Shown: positions 14,604-23,509 of the stretch, one piece after another
Numbering within the stretch: position 1 is the stretch's first letter
How the letters are laid out: each line of letters opens with the position of its first letter
Source of the DNA: Agrobacterium sp. a22-2
GTDB lineage: Bacteria > Pseudomonadota > Alphaproteobacteria > Rhizobiales > Rhizobiaceae
Direction: 5' to 3'
DNA: 64,000 nt
NCBI RefSeq assembly: GCF_012276985.1
Contig: NZ_JAAXMM010000007.1
Coordinates: forward strand, 62,001-126,000
Notes under the pieces: model-generated
What the model was told of the DNA's origin: nothing
The model's input: the letters and a program-made list of their open reading frames with translations, nothing else
Database searches by the model: none
Translations under genes and position numbers: made by a program

Positions 14604-16307
14604 TTAGTCGTTGTTGCGGTTCTTGAGCGCAGCACCCAGGATGTCGCCGAGCGAAGCGCCACTGTCGGACGAACCGAACTGAGCAACGGCTTCCTTCTCT
14701 TCGGCGATTTCCAGCGCCTTGATCGACAGCATGACCTTGCGATCCTTCTTGGAGAAGTTGATCACGCGGGCATCGACGATCTGACCGACCGAGAAACGCT
14801 CAGGGCGCTGCTCGTCACGGTCGCGCGACAGGTCGTTGCGACGGATGAACGACGTGATGTCCTCGTGGTTGACGAGCTTCACTTCGATGCCACCTTCGTT
14901 GACGGCCAGAACTTCGCAGGAAACGACAGCGTTCTTGCGCAGATCGCCGGACGAAGCGGCTTCGCCGACGGCGTCCTTGCCAAGCTGCTTGATGCCGAGC
15001 GAGATGCGTTCCTTGTCGACGTCTACATCGAGAACGACGGCCTTGACCATGTCGCCCTTGTTGTATTCCTCGATGACCTGCTCGCCCGGACGGTTCCAGT
15101 CGAGGTCGGAGAGGTGAACCATGCCGTCAACGTCGCCGTCGAGGCCGATGAACAGGCCGAATTCGGTCTTGTTCTTAACTTCGCCTTCGACTTCAGTGCC
15201 GGCCGGATGACCGTAGGCAAATGCCTGCCACGGATTTTCGAGCGTCTGCTTGAGGCCGAGCGAAATACGACGCTTGGACGGATCGACTTCGAGAACGACG
15301 ACGTCAACATCCTGCGTAGTGGACAGGATCTTGCCGGGATGCACGTTCTTCTTGGTCCAGGACATTTCCGAGATGTGGATGAGGCCTTCGATGCCCGGCT
15401 CCAGCTCGACGAATGCACCGTAGTCGGTGATGTTGGTAACGGTACCGGAGATCTTCTTGCCAACCGGGTACTTGGCAGCGATGCCATCCCACGGATCCGA
15501 CTCGAGCTGCTTCATGCCGAGCGAGATGCGGTGGGTTTCCTGGTTGATGCGGATGATCTGAACCTTGACCTGCTGACCGATCGTCAGGATCTCGGACGGA
15601 TGGTTGACGCGACGCCATGCCATGTCGGTGACATGCAGCAGGCCGTCGATGCCGCCGAGGTCGACGAACGCACCGTAATCGGTGATGTTCTTGACGACGC
15701 CGTCGACAACCTGACCTTCTTCGAGGTTCTGGACGATTTCCGAACGCTGTTCAGCGCGGGATTCTTCAAGAACGGTACGACGCGAAACGACGATGTTGCC
15801 GCGACGCTTGTCCATCTTGAGGATTTCGAAGGGCTGCGGGTTGTGCATCAGCGGGGTAACGTCGCGGATCGGGCGGATGTCGACCTGGCTGCGCGGCAGG
15901 AAGGCAACGGCACCATCCAGATCGACGGTGAAACCACCCTTGACCTGGTTGAAGATGACGCCTTCGACGCGCTCGCCGGCTTCGAACTTGGCTTCAAGCT
16001 TGATCCAGCTTTCTTCGCGGCGGGCCTTTTCGCGCGACAGAACAGCTTCGCCGAGGGCATTTTCGATGCGTTCGACATAGACTTCGACTTCGTCGCCGAC
16101 CTTCAGCGTGCCGTCCTTGGCACGGGCACCGAATTCCTTCAGCGCGATGCGGCCTTCGACCTTGAGGCCGACGTCAACGATTGCGACGTCCTTCTCGATG
16201 GCCGTGATGATGCCCTTGGCAACATAGCCTTCGGCCAAGTCGTTGGTTGCGAAGGATTCTTCGAGGAGGGCCGCAAAGTCCTCCCGGGTTGGGGTAGCTA
16301 CTGACAT
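14604..16307 (-). CDS. rpsA: 30S ribosomal protein S1
   Basis: The 567-residue protein contains six S1/OB repeats, each marked by the G-x-V-x-x-I-x-D-Y-G-A-F pattern (for example KNITDYGAFVDLGGIDGLLHVTDM and TNITDYGAFVELEPGIEGLIHISEM). It is the mRNA-binding protein of the small ribosomal subunit and brings mRNAs with weak ribosome sites to the 30S. Translation begins at the ATG at 16307 (MSVATPTREDF), six bases after AGGAG; longer N-terminal readings fall in the structured leader. It follows cmk on the same strand, the usual order. The C-terminus ends LGDILGAALKNRNND. Confidence 0.97.
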   Translation of the reverse strand: MSVATPTREDFAALLEESFATNDLAEGYVAKGIITAIEKDVAIVDVGLKVEGRIALKEFGARAKDGTLKVGDEVEVYVERIENALGEAVLSREKARREESWIKLEAKFEAGERVEGVIFNQVKGGFTVDLDGAVAFLPRSQVDIRPIRDVTPLMHNPQPFEILKMDKRRGNIVVSRRTVLEESRAEQRSEIVQNLEEGQVVDGVVKNITDYGAFVDLGGIDGLLHVTDMAWRRVNHPSEILTIGQQVKVQIIRINQETHRISLGMKQLESDPWDGIAAKYPVGKKISGTVTNITDYGAFVELEPGIEGLIHISEMSWTKKNVHPGKILSTTQDVDVVVLEVDPSKRRISLGLKQTLENPWQAFAYGHPAGTEVEGEVKNKTEFGLFIGLDGDVDGMVHLSDLDWNRPGEQVIEEYNKGDMVKAVVLDVDVDKERISLGIKQLGKDAVGEAASSGDLRKNAVVSCEVLAVNEGGIEVKLVNHEDITSFIRRNDLSRDRDEQRPERFSVGQIVDARVINFSKKDRKVMLSIKALEIAEEKEAVAQFGSSDSGASLGDILGAALKNRNND

Positions 16308-16400
16308 TAAGACTCCTAATCGCGTTTCTTGAAACGCGGGTCTGCGCCGGTGGTTCGAGTTGCACAGGCCATACACTCATCCGCCTCTTCACAAAGAGGC
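16308..16400 (-). promoter_or_regulatory. Structured rpsA leader, possible S1 autoregulatory region
   Basis: Two perfect inverted repeats lie in the untranslated leader: CGCGTTTC/GAAACGCG (16321-16328 with 16331-16338), whose lower edge is three bases from the AGGAG ribosome site, and GCCTCTT/AAGAGGC (16383-16389 with 16394-16400, loop of four). E. coli rpsA is autogenously repressed through a folded leader, so a similar role is plausible here; this is inference from position and structure. Confidence 0.5.
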
Positions 16401-16471
16401 TATCCGGCGCGGGGATGATTGTGTCGGCGATTTCATCAGAACGGAAAACCGGCGAACCGAGTTCCTGTCCT

Positions 16472-17101
16472 TTATTCTTTTTTCAAGGCAGCATCGATGA
16501 TATCGCGCGCTGCCCGAAACGCCGCCTCTATACTCATTTCCGACGTGTCAAGCAAGTGCGCATCGTCCGCAGGTTTCAAAGGGCTGTCGTCGCGGCCCAT
16601 ATCGCGCTCGTCGCGCTTTTTCACGTCGGCAAAGATCGCATCATACTCGGCCGGCGCGCCGCCTGCGACGATCTCGTCGTAGCGCCGCCTGGCGCGGACC
16701 TCGGTGGAAGCCGTCACATAGAATTTTACCGGGGCATCCGGGCAGACCACGGTGCCGATATCGCGCCCGTCCAGAACCGTTCCAGGCGACCGCTTCGAAA
16801 AGGACCGCTGCGCCTCGACCAGCGCGCGGCGAACCGCCGGCATCACGGCGATCTTCGAGGCTGCCTCGCCGATCTCGTGTTTCGACAGGACAGTGCGGTC
16901 CAGATCGGCCAGTTCGACCTCGCCTGCCACCTTCTGCGCAACGTCCTCATCGTTCAACGGCAGACCGGCGTCGATCAGCGCCTTGGCCGCGGCGCGATAG
17001 GTCAGTCCGGTATCCAGGTGGTGAAATCCGTAATGCTCGGCGATCAACCGAGAAAGGGTTCCCTTGCCGGCCGCTGCGGGCCCGTCAATGGCGATGATCA
17101 T
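16472..17101 (-). CDS. cmk: Cytidylate kinase
   Basis: From the ATG at 17101 the protein has 209 residues. It opens [15 protein letters not shown] with the P-loop at residues 7-15, followed by [11 protein letters not shown], the NMP-binding insert characteristic of CMP kinases, and [14 protein letters not shown]. It phosphorylates CMP and dCMP with ATP in pyrimidine nucleotide recycling. The open frame runs 93 codons further upstream, but that extension has no kinase homology and GCAGGA lies just before the chosen ATG. In most rhizobia aroA precedes cmk; here it does not. rpsA follows 164 bases downstream. Confidence 0.95.
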   Translation of the reverse strand: MIIAIDGPAAAGKGTLSRLIAEHYGFHHLDTGLTYRAAAKALIDAGLPLNDEDVAQKVAGEVELADLDRTVLSKHEIGEAASKIAVMPAVRRALVEAQRSFSKRSPGTVLDGRDIGTVVCPDAPVKFYVTASTEVRARRRYDEIVAGGAPAEYDAIFADVKKRDERDMGRDDSPLKPADDAHLLDTSEMSIEAAFRAARDIIDAALKKE

Positions 17102-17417
17102 CAATTGTCCTGCCGTCTCTTCAACTTCATGCTGCGGCACTGTTAGCGGAAAACGGTACGGGCTGCAAAGTGCCGCCAGGCCGGCATCCCTAGGCAGACG
17201 GGCCCATTCCGTCAGCGATGCGCTGGCAGGAGCGGCGATATGGTCCGCCAGACCCGCTGGACCCCCCTCCAATCGGGCAGGTGGCAGGGCCTCTTCGCAA
17301 GTTTGCCTTTGACAGGAGACATGGCAACGATTAAGGGGACCGGCTATCCATTCAACCGGCCAGTGCCGGATCAACGGCAAATCCCGATATTACTCGGCAC
17401 TTCAAGAGGCTTTGACT
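17102..17417. other. Noncoding interval where rhizobia usually carry aroA
   Basis: About 316 bases separate the divergent cmk and TIGR02300 genes. Neither strand encodes anything resembling EPSP synthase (no N-terminal GDKSISHR motif and no C-terminal remnant). A possible minus-35 TTGACA for the TIGR02300 gene lies at about 17309-17314, but its minus-10 is poor. I see nothing else of note. Confidence 0.5.
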
Positions 17418-17804
17418 GTGGCAAAAGCAGGACTTGGAACCAAACGTACCTGCCCCGATACGGGCAAGAAATTCTACGATCTGAACAAGGATCCGATCGT
17501 CTCTCCCTATACCAACAAATCCTGGCCGCTCTCTTATTTCGAGGAGACCTCCGTGGCCGCGATCATGGAAAAGGCTGAGGAAGAGGATGTAGCGGAAGTC
17601 GATACCGAAAACACGGAAGTCGAACTCGTGTCGCTCGAAGACGCGGATGACAACGGCGGTGCTGACGATATTCCGGATATCGGCGACGACGATGTCGAGA
17701 TCGACGATGATGAAGACGACACCTTCCTCGAAGCCGACGAAGACGATGAGGACGACGACATGTCGGGCATCATCGGCGTGACCGGTGACGACGACGACGT
17801 TTAA
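17418..17804 (+). CDS. TIGR02300 family protein
   Basis: The 128-residue protein begins MAKAGLGTKRTCPDTGKKFY followed by DLNKDPIVSPYTNKSWPLSYFE, the conserved N-terminal block of the alphaproteobacterial TIGR02300 family. The rest is an acidic tail with runs of Asp and Glu (for example VEIDDDEDDTFLEADEDDED). No biochemical function is established; the CPDTG element and the aromatic residues may form a small metal or RNA-binding fold, which is speculation. GTG at 17418 is chosen as start because homologues begin MAK; a TTG two codons earlier is also open. AAGAGG precedes it. A tRNA-Ala gene lies 149 bases downstream, a conserved neighbour. Confidence 0.9.
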   Translation: MAKAGLGTKRTCPDTGKKFYDLNKDPIVSPYTNKSWPLSYFEETSVAAIMEKAEEEDVAEVDTENTEVELVSLEDADDNGGADDIPDIGDDDVEIDDDEDDTFLEADEDDEDDDMSGIIGVTGDDDDV

Positions 17805-17953
17805 GCGAACATTGCGGTCCGGAGAGCGAAAAGTTTTCCGGGCCTGCACTTTTCGGCTTGTAATCTTCCAAACAGGGAAGTAATAAGCCGCCACCCGACG
17901 AGCTGAAACGCTCCGACGGCTTCCCGGAACCGGCACTGCCGGACCCATGGTTT

Positions 17954-18029
<76 letters not shown>

Positions 18030-18158
18030 AATTTCTTCCTTTGAAACATTGAGACGAATTGCAAGCTGTTTGGCTGTTGTGCCTTGTATCCTTGGTGATG
18101 TCGGGCGATCTACAGCGATGCGGCGATTCGCTGTCGCGACCTGGAGATCGACCAGCCC

Positions 18159-18950
18159 ATGTTCACCCTGTCCAAACTGTTCTGGATCGTCGCACAGCCG
18201 CTGTCGCTGGCCTTCTTTGCCATCTTGATCAGCCTCGGCGCCGCCCTGCTCAGCTGGCGCCGGGTCGGGTTGGTCTTCTCTAGCCTCGGCGCCACCGTGC
18301 TGTTCGTCACGCTTTTCACAACGGCGGGTTCGTTTTTTCTGCAGCCGCTTGAAGACCGGTTTCCCCGGGCCCAGACCGATCCGGCGTCAGTGTCCTGCAT
18401 GATCGTTCTGGGTGGCGCGTTCGAGACCGAGGTGACGACCGCGCGCGGCGGCATCGAGCTCAACCAGTCCGCCGACCGGTTCGTCGAGGCTCTGAGGCTG
18501 GCGCGGGCATTTCCCGACGCGCCGATCCTGGTATCGGGCGGCGATGGCTCGTTAAGCGGCACCTATGAGGGCGATGCCGCGGCGGCGCAGCGGTTCTTTT
18601 CAGCCTTCGGCATTCCGATCGAGCGTCTGGTGCGCGAGACGACTTCGCGCACGACGTTCGAGAATGTGCAGAACAGCAAGAACCTGCTGGAGACCGCCGG
18701 CCTCGACAATTGCCTGCTGATCACCTCGGCTTTCCATATGCCGCGCTCCGTGGGGCTGATGCGCAAGGCCGGCATTGCCGTCATACCCTGGCCGACGGAT
18801 TACCGCACCAGCGGCAAGGTTCGCCTCGGGCTTGATTTCACCCAACCGACGCTCAACGCCCAGCAGACGGCAACAGCAGTGCGCGAATGGATCGGCCTGG
18901 CATCCTATTTTGCAAGCGGACGCACGACCGCATTGTTTCCAGCGCCGTAA
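18159..18950 (+). CDS. YdcF/ElyC family membrane protein (DUF218)
   Basis: The 263-residue protein has two N-terminal membrane segments (about residues 12-33 and 38-60) and a DUF218 domain. Its signatures are CMIVLGGAFE, PILVSGGDG, the catalytic-looking ETTSRTTFENVQNS and LITSAFHMPRSVGLMRKAGI. E. coli ElyC, which has the same architecture, is needed for envelope integrity and lipid-carrier-dependent peptidoglycan or O-antigen synthesis; a comparable role is likely but not proved. The ATG at 18159 has only a weak ribosome site (GGAG about 12 bases upstream). It begins 130 bases after the tRNA gene. Confidence 0.87.
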   Translation: MFTLSKLFWIVAQPLSLAFFAILISLGAALLSWRRVGLVFSSLGATVLFVTLFTTAGSFFLQPLEDRFPRAQTDPASVSCMIVLGGAFETEVTTARGGIELNQSADRFVEALRLARAFPDAPILVSGGDGSLSGTYEGDAAAAQRFFSAFGIPIERLVRETTSRTTFENVQNSKNLLETAGLDNCLLITSAFHMPRSVGLMRKAGIAVIPWPTDYRTSGKVRLGLDFTQPTLNAQQTATAVREWIGLASYFASGRTTALFPAP

Positions 18951-18968
18951 TGGCGGGTCACATCCGGT

Positions 18969-19454
18969 CTATTTTCTCGAGATCGTCGTAAATTTGGCGC
19001 CGCGCACCCGCACGGTCATTTCGCAGGGAGCCTCATCCGTGCGATCACAGAAACGCGGGTGCATCTTCAGGACGAATACCATGTTGCCGAAACGCTGGAT
19101 GAAATCGTAGCTGTAGATCTGCGCGGTGGCGATCATGAAATAGCCGCCCTCCTTGACCTGCAGGTAAAAATTGTGCGGGCAACCGTCCTCGCCACAATCG
19201 GGCCCACGCTTGCCGTCACAGGCCATGGCACCTTCGTTGACCACCGCGTCGATGATGCCATCATTATTGATGTCGAGGCGGTTGACGAATTCGGCGTCAA
19301 ATTCGACGGCCTTGCAGCGCTCACGAAAATGATCCTTCTCGTAGATCTCCGGGTCGCTCAGCAATTGCTGCTGGGCGAGCGCCATGGGCGCTGCGAGCAA
19401 AAGCAGGATATTGCACAACAGGACGATCACGGTTTTCAAGGCACGGCTCTCCAT
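18969..19454 (-). CDS. Secreted hypothetical protein with EF-hand-like loop
   Basis: The 161-residue product carries a clear signal peptide (TVIVLLCNILLLLAAPMALAQ, cleavage near residue 28). The mature part has seven Cys residues, for example in MACDGKRGPDCGEDGC, and a calcium-binding-like loop DINNDGIID. This combination suggests a disulfide-stabilised periplasmic or extracellular protein that may bind a divalent metal. I do not recognise a named family. ATG at 19454 is preferred over the GTG immediately before it. It converges on the YdcF-like gene and is followed upstream, on the same strand, by irr. Confidence 0.78.
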   Translation of the reverse strand: MESRALKTVIVLLCNILLLLAAPMALAQQQLLSDPEIYEKDHFRERCKAVEFDAEFVNRLDINNDGIIDAVVNEGAMACDGKRGPDCGEDGCPHNFYLQVKEGGYFMIATAQIYSYDFIQRFGNMVFVLKMHPRFCDRTDEAPCEMTVRVRGAKFTTISRK

Positions 19455-19546
19455 CACCCGGTGTCTGAAACACCTGTTTTCGGAGCATAGCGCAACCGTG
19501 TTGCGCGTCCCTTAACGAAGTCCGGACGTTCGGAGCCTATCGCCGC

Positions 19547-19966
19547 TTATTCGACAGCGGGCCTCAGACGGATGACCACGTCGACATGGGAGATGACCAT
19601 GCCTTCGGGTGGTTCCGGCAGATTGCCGATCTCGATATTGCTGACCGGAATGTCGAGCACCTCGTTGCGGCCCTCGACGAAGAAATGATGGTGGTCGGAG
19701 ACATTGGTGTCGAAATAGGTCTTGGCGCTTTCGACGGCAAGAACCCGGATCAGGCCGGCCTCGGTGAACTGGTGCAGCGTGTTGTAGACAGTGGCAAGCG
19801 ATACCGGCACACGGGCCGCCACAGCTTCCTCGTGCAGTTCCTCGACCGTCAGATGGCGATCACCCTTGGCGAAAAGCAGGGCTGCAAGCGCGATACGTTG
19901 TCGCGTCGGGCGCAGGCCAGACCGGCGCAATTTCGCTTCCGTATCCCTGTTGGCTTCAGCCATCAT
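19547..19966 (-). CDS. irr: Iron response regulator Irr (Fur family)
   Basis: The 139-residue protein has the Fur winged helix (LRRSGLRPTRQRIALAALLF, LTVEELHEEAVAARVPVSLATVYNTLHQFTEAGLI) and a dimer domain containing SDHHHFFVEG. The three consecutive His are the haem- or metal-sensing element of Irr. Irr controls iron and haem genes in rhizobia by accumulating under iron limitation and being destabilised by haem. Start choice: the open frame extends to 20062, but GGAGGT lies 8 bases before the ATG at 19966 and a good promoter falls inside the longer reading, so the short form is right. The gene diverges from fabA. Confidence 0.93.
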   Translation of the reverse strand: MMAEANRDTEAKLRRSGLRPTRQRIALAALLFAKGDRHLTVEELHEEAVAARVPVSLATVYNTLHQFTEAGLIRVLAVESAKTYFDTNVSDHHHFFVEGRNEVLDIPVSNIEIGNLPEPPEGMVISHVDVVIRLRPAVE

Positions 19967-20015
19967 CGTGACGACCTCCGGTTCGCCTTCTGGAAATTCC
20001 ATATCATTGTTGAGC

Positions 20016-20044
20016 CATATATCTTTTAAGCGCTTGGCTTTCAA
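20016..20044 (-). promoter_or_regulatory. irr promoter
   Basis: On the minus strand, TTGAAA (20039-20044), a spacer of exactly 17 bases and TATATG (20016-20021) make a strong sigma-70 promoter. The expected start is near 20009, giving a leader of about 43 bases to the irr ATG. Confidence 0.65.
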
Positions 20045-20194
20045 TAGTATCCACAGAACCATCGGTCACAAAGGGCCAGAAGATGCTGATTTTCGTGCAT
20101 TTGCCTCTGGCCGTTGCGGATCGGTTCCTGTATGCGACGGCAACCAACAGCAGACGAAAGCTGGCCGGGAAAAGTGCGCCCGCGAGTTAGGGGT

Positions 20195-20223
20195 CTTACA
20201 TGGGCTTCATTTTATCCCTATCT
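20195..20223 (+). promoter_or_regulatory. fabA-fabB-fabI operon promoter
   Basis: CTTACA (20195-20200), a 17-base spacer and CTATCT (20218-20223) fit the alphaproteobacterial consensus. Transcription would begin near 20230, about 47 bases before the fabA ATG. The rest of the interval between irr and fabA holds nothing I can assign. Confidence 0.6.
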
Positions 20224-20276
20224 TGCTCTAAATCTCCGACGACTGAAAAAGCCTGAAGGGGGGAAGAAGAATTACA

Positions 20277-20792
20277 ATGGAAACACGACAGTCCAGTTAC
20301 AACTACGACGAAATCCTTACCTGCGGCCGCGGCGAGATGTTCGGGCCCGGCAATGCGCAATTGCCCCTGCCCCCCATGCTGATGTTCAACCGCATCACGG
20401 AGATTTCCGAGACCGGCGGCCCGAACGACAAGGGTTTCGTGCGCGCCGAATTCGATATCACGCCTGATCTCTGGTTCTTTCCCTGTCATTTTCAGGGCGA
20501 CCCCGTCATGCCCGGCTGCCTCGGTCTGGATGCGATGTGGCAGTTGACCGGATTTTTCCTCGGCTGGCTGGGCGAGCCCGGCAAGGGCCGTGCGATCTCG
20601 ACCGGCGAAGTCAAATTCACCGGCATGGTGACACCCGAGACGAAACTCGTGGAATACGGGATCGATTTCAAACGGGTAATGCGCGGCCGTCTCGTGCTGG
20701 GGATCGCCGATGGATGGATGAAGGCCGATGGCGAAGTCATCTACAAGGCGACGGATCTGAAGGTCGGCCTTTTCCAGCAAAAGGCGGCCTGA
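20277..20792 (+). CDS. fabA: 3-hydroxydecanoyl-ACP dehydratase/isomerase
   Basis: The 171-residue protein is a complete FabA. His71 and Asp85 in [20 protein letters not shown] align with the catalytic pair of the E. coli enzyme (70 and 84), and the hot-dog fold core is intact. It dehydrates 3-hydroxydecanoyl-ACP and isomerises the product to the cis-3 enoyl form, the branch point to unsaturated fatty acids. A purine-rich ribosome site (GGGGGAAGAAG) precedes the ATG. fabB follows after 42 bases and fabI overlaps fabB, so the three form one operon. Confidence 0.97.
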   Translation: METRQSSYNYDEILTCGRGEMFGPGNAQLPLPPMLMFNRITEISETGGPNDKGFVRAEFDITPDLWFFPCHFQGDPVMPGCLGLDAMWQLTGFFLGWLGEPGKGRAISTGEVKFTGMVTPETKLVEYGIDFKRVMRGRLVLGIADGWMKADGEVIYKATDLKVGLFQQKAA

Positions 20793-20834
20793 GAGGCCGT
20801 GCTCCCTATTCAAAGCTAAAAAAGGTCTGATCAT

Positions 20835-22058
20835 ATGAGACGGGTAGTTGTTACGGGTCTGGGCATCGTGTCCTCCATCGGAAGCGATGCGGCCGAAGTC
20901 ACCTCCTCGCTGCGCGATGCGAAGTCCGGAATTTCCTTCTCCCCCGATTTCGCCGAATACGGCTTCCGCTGCCAGGTGTGGGGCAAGCCGGCGCTTGATC
21001 CAACCGATCTGGTCGATCGCCGCGCCATGCGCTTCCTGTCGCAGGGCGGTGCGTGGAACCATGTCGCGATGAAGCAGGCGATTGCCGATTCGGGCCTTGA
21101 AGACAAGGATATCGGCGAGAACGAGCGCACCGGCATCATCATGGGCTCCGGCGGACCTTCGACCCGCACGCTGATCGAAGCCGCCGATATCACGCGCAAG
21201 AACATGAGCCCGAAGCGCATCGGTCCGTTTGCCGTCCCGAAGGCGATGTCGTCGACGGCATCGGCGACGCTTGCGACCTGGTTCAAGATCCACGGCGTCA
21301 ACTATTCGATCTCGTCGGCCTGCTCGACCTCGGCCCATTGCATCGGCAACGCGGCGGAAATGATCCAGTGGGGCAAGCAGGACGTGATGTTTGCCGGCGG
21401 CCATGAAGATCTCGACTGGACCATGTCGAACCTGTTCGACGCGATGGGCGCCATGTCCTCGAAATTCAACGACACGCCGGAAACCGCTTCGCGCGCCTAT
21501 GATGCAAACCGGGACGGTTTCGTCATTGCCGGGGGTGCCGGCGTCCTGGTTCTGGAAGAGCTTGAGCACGCCAAGGCACGCGGCGCCAAGATCTACGCCG
21601 AAATCGTCGGCTACGGCGCGACCTCGGATGGCTACGACATGGTCGCTCCGTCGGGCGAAGGCGCCATCCGCTGCATGCGGCAGGCCCTGTCGACCGTCAG
21701 GGGCGAGGTGGACTACATCAACACGCACGGCACCTCGACGCCGGTTGGCGACAGCAAGGAAATCGGCGCCATCCGCGAAGTGTTCGGCGCCAATATCCCG
21801 CCGATCCAATCGACGAAGTCGTTGACCGGCCATTCGCTCGGCGCTGCCGGTGTCCAGGAATCGATCTACGGGCTGCTGATGATGCAGGAACGCTTTATCG
21901 GCGAGAGCGCGCATATCACGGAACTCGACCCCGAATTCGACGGCGTACCGATCGTGCGCAGCCGCATCGACAACGCCAAGATGGATACTGTGCTCTCCAA
22001 TTCCTTCGGCTTCGGCGGAACGAACGCAACCCTGGTGTTCCAGCGCCACAATGGTTGA
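20835..22058 (+). CDS. fabB: Beta-ketoacyl-ACP synthase I
   Basis: The 407-residue condensing enzyme has the Cys-His-His triad at Cys163 (SSACSTSAH), His298 (NTHGTSTP) and His333 ([12 protein letters not shown]), the same numbering as E. coli FabB. The C-terminal [14 protein letters not shown] loop is also present. It elongates the cis-unsaturated acyl-ACP made by FabA. The pairing with fabA and the His-His triad separate it from FabF-type paralogues. The stop overlaps the fabI start by eight bases, suggesting translational coupling. Confidence 0.97.
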   Translation: MRRVVVTGLGIVSSIGSDAAEVTSSLRDAKSGISFSPDFAEYGFRCQVWGKPALDPTDLVDRRAMRFLSQGGAWNHVAMKQAIADSGLEDKDIGENERTGIIMGSGGPSTRTLIEAADITRKNMSPKRIGPFAVPKAMSSTASATLATWFKIHGVNYSISSACSTSAHCIGNAAEMIQWGKQDVMFAGGHEDLDWTMSNLFDAMGAMSSKFNDTPETASRAYDANRDGFVIAGGAGVLVLEELEHAKARGAKIYAEIVGYGATSDGYDMVAPSGEGAIRCMRQALSTVRGEVDYINTHGTSTPVGDSKEIGAIREVFGANIPPIQSTKSLTGHSLGAAGVQESIYGLLMMQERFIGESAHITELDPEFDGVPIVRSRIDNAKMDTVLSNSFGFGGTNATLVFQRHNG

Positions 22059-22884
22059 GATCGCGGGGGCAAACATCGTGGGCGGCATCATGCAGGGCAA
22101 GCGCGGCCTCATCATGGGCGTGGCCAACAATCACTCGATCGCCTGGGGCATTGCCAAGGCGCTGGCCGGCGCCGGCGCTGAGCTTGCCTTCACCTACCAG
22201 GGCGAGGCACTGGGCAAGCGCGTCAAGCCGCTGGCCGCAGAAGTCGGCTCGGACTTCCTCCTGCCCTGCGATGTCGAGGACATTGCCTCGGTCGACGCCG
22301 TGGTCGAGGCCCTGAAGGCGCGCTGGGGCGGATTGGACTTTATCGTCCACGCTATCGGCTTTTCCGACAAGAACGAGCTGAAGGGCCTCTACGCCGACAC
22401 GACACGGGACAATTTCACCCGCACCATGGTGATCTCCTGTTTCTCCTTCACCGAGATTGCCAAGCGGGCAGCATCGCTGATGAACGACGGCGGCGCCATG
22501 CTGACGCTGACCTATGGCGGCTCGGTGCGCATCATGCCGAACTACAATGTCATGGGCGTGGCCAAGGCGGCGCTGGAAGCATCGGTGCGCTATCTGGCCT
22601 CCGATTACGGCCCGCGCGGCATTCGCGTAAATGCCATCTCTGCCGGCCCGATCCGCACGCTGGCCGGCGCTGGCATCTCTGATGCCCGGGCGATGCTGTC
22701 ATGGCAGCAGAAGAATTCGCCGCTGCGGCGCACCGTGTCGATCGAGGATGTGGGCAATTCTGCCCTCTATCTTCTCTCCGACATGTCGCGCGGCGTGACC
22801 GGCGAGATCCATTATGTGGACTCCGGCTACAATATCACATCGATGCCCGTGCTCGATGTTCTGGCCAAAGCCGATTCGGAATAA
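22051..22884 (+). CDS. fabI: Enoyl-ACP reductase (NADH)
   Basis: The 277-residue SDR-fold protein has the FabI-specific nucleotide motif [20 protein letters not shown]. Its active site is Tyr165 and Lys172 with six residues between ([14 protein letters not shown]), the FabI spacing rather than the YxxxK of other SDRs. It reduces trans-2-enoyl-ACP in each elongation cycle and is the usual triclosan target. The ATG at 22051 lies inside the end of fabB; an alternative ATG at 22090 would remove 13 residues. A hairpin terminator follows at 22891-22920. Confidence 0.95.
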   Translation: MVEIAGANIVGGIMQGKRGLIMGVANNHSIAWGIAKALAGAGAELAFTYQGEALGKRVKPLAAEVGSDFLLPCDVEDIASVDAVVEALKARWGGLDFIVHAIGFSDKNELKGLYADTTRDNFTRTMVISCFSFTEIAKRAASLMNDGGAMLTLTYGGSVRIMPNYNVMGVAKAALEASVRYLASDYGPRGIRVNAISAGPIRTLAGAGISDARAMLSWQQKNSPLRRTVSIEDVGNSALYLLSDMSRGVTGEIHYVDSGYNITSMPVLDVLAKADSE

Positions 22885-22890
22885 ATAAAA

Positions 22891-22920
22891 GCCTGGCGCG
22901 ACGATCATGTCGCACCAGGC
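22891..22920 (-). terminator. Shared terminator between fabI and the LuxR-type gene
   Basis: GCCTGGCGCGAC (22891-22902) pairs with GTCGCACCAGGC (22909-22920), one mismatch, loop GATCAT. On the minus strand TTTTATTTATT follows, so it is an intrinsic terminator for the HTH gene; it can also fold in the fabI transcript, without a T run. Confidence 0.75.
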
Positions 22921-22962
22921 ATAAACTCGGAGTGGTCCGCCAACCGGGGGTCAAGACCCCGC

Positions 22963-23223
22963 TTACTCCGGTTTAAGGGTTGCTCCGCTGTCGAGGATTC
23001 CGTAGCGCATCGCGAGACTGACCGCGTGCAGCCTATTGTTCGCCCCGAGCTTCTCTTCGGCGCGCAGCAGGATCACCTCGGCATGGGGCACAGGCACGTC
23101 AAGCGCTGCGGCGATATCCAACAAACCTTTGCCATTGGCCGTCAGGCGCAGGCATATCGTCTCGGACTCATCAAGCGTTGGCGGACAGACGCCTGCCGCC
23201 GCGGGTCTAAATCTGCTCTGCAT
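22963..23223 (-). CDS. Small LuxR-type HTH regulator
   Basis: The product (86 residues from the ATG at 23223, MQSRFRPAAAG) consists of little more than a GerE/LuxR-type helix-turn-helix. LDESETICLRLTANGKGLLDIAAALDVPVPHAEVILLRAEEKLGA corresponds to the four-helix DNA-binding domain, and the tail RLHAVSLAMRYGIL to its last helix. No receiver or ligand domain is attached, so it may act as a stand-alone binding module or as a partner of another protein. A GTG at 23286 could add 21 residues with no recognised content. It converges on fabI and shares its terminator. Confidence 0.8.
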   Translation of the reverse strand: MQSRFRPAAAGVCPPTLDESETICLRLTANGKGLLDIAAALDVPVPHAEVILLRAEEKLGANNRLHAVSLAMRYGILDSGATLKPE

Positions 23224-23509
23224 GTAAACTCTCAAATCGTTCCGGAAGCACAAGCCGCTGAACGCAGGGGCTTCCGCCGGTCGCACGCCAACAATGCCGG
23301 ACCGCTTCCGTCAACAGGTGATGGCCGTATACGACGTATTTGAGCAGAGGTAGTTCACGAGGCGCGCCAATAAGTTTACCGGCAACTGGTATCCGCCGCG
23401 GCGCCATCCGTGCGAAGGGGTTGATGGTCCCCATTCATTGGCAATTCGGCCTGCCTTGTCAAGACGTGGATATTGGCCAGCGGGTCCGGACGCCGGGTGC
23501 TGCCCGAAA

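Noticed and set aside
14586..16304. 572-codon open frame antisense to rpsA on the plus strand
   Set aside because: It is the shadow of rpsA, produced by the strong GC3 bias and repetitive S1 codons. It has no ribosome site of its own and its acidic composition mirrors the opposite strand.
17102..17380. 93-codon N-terminal extension of cmk or remnant of aroA
   Set aside because: The extension has no EPSP synthase motifs and no kinase homology; a ribosome site supports the internal ATG.
20003..20062. Longer Irr with 32 extra N-terminal residues
   Set aside because: A promoter with 17-base spacing lies inside the extension, and GGAGGT directly precedes the shorter start.
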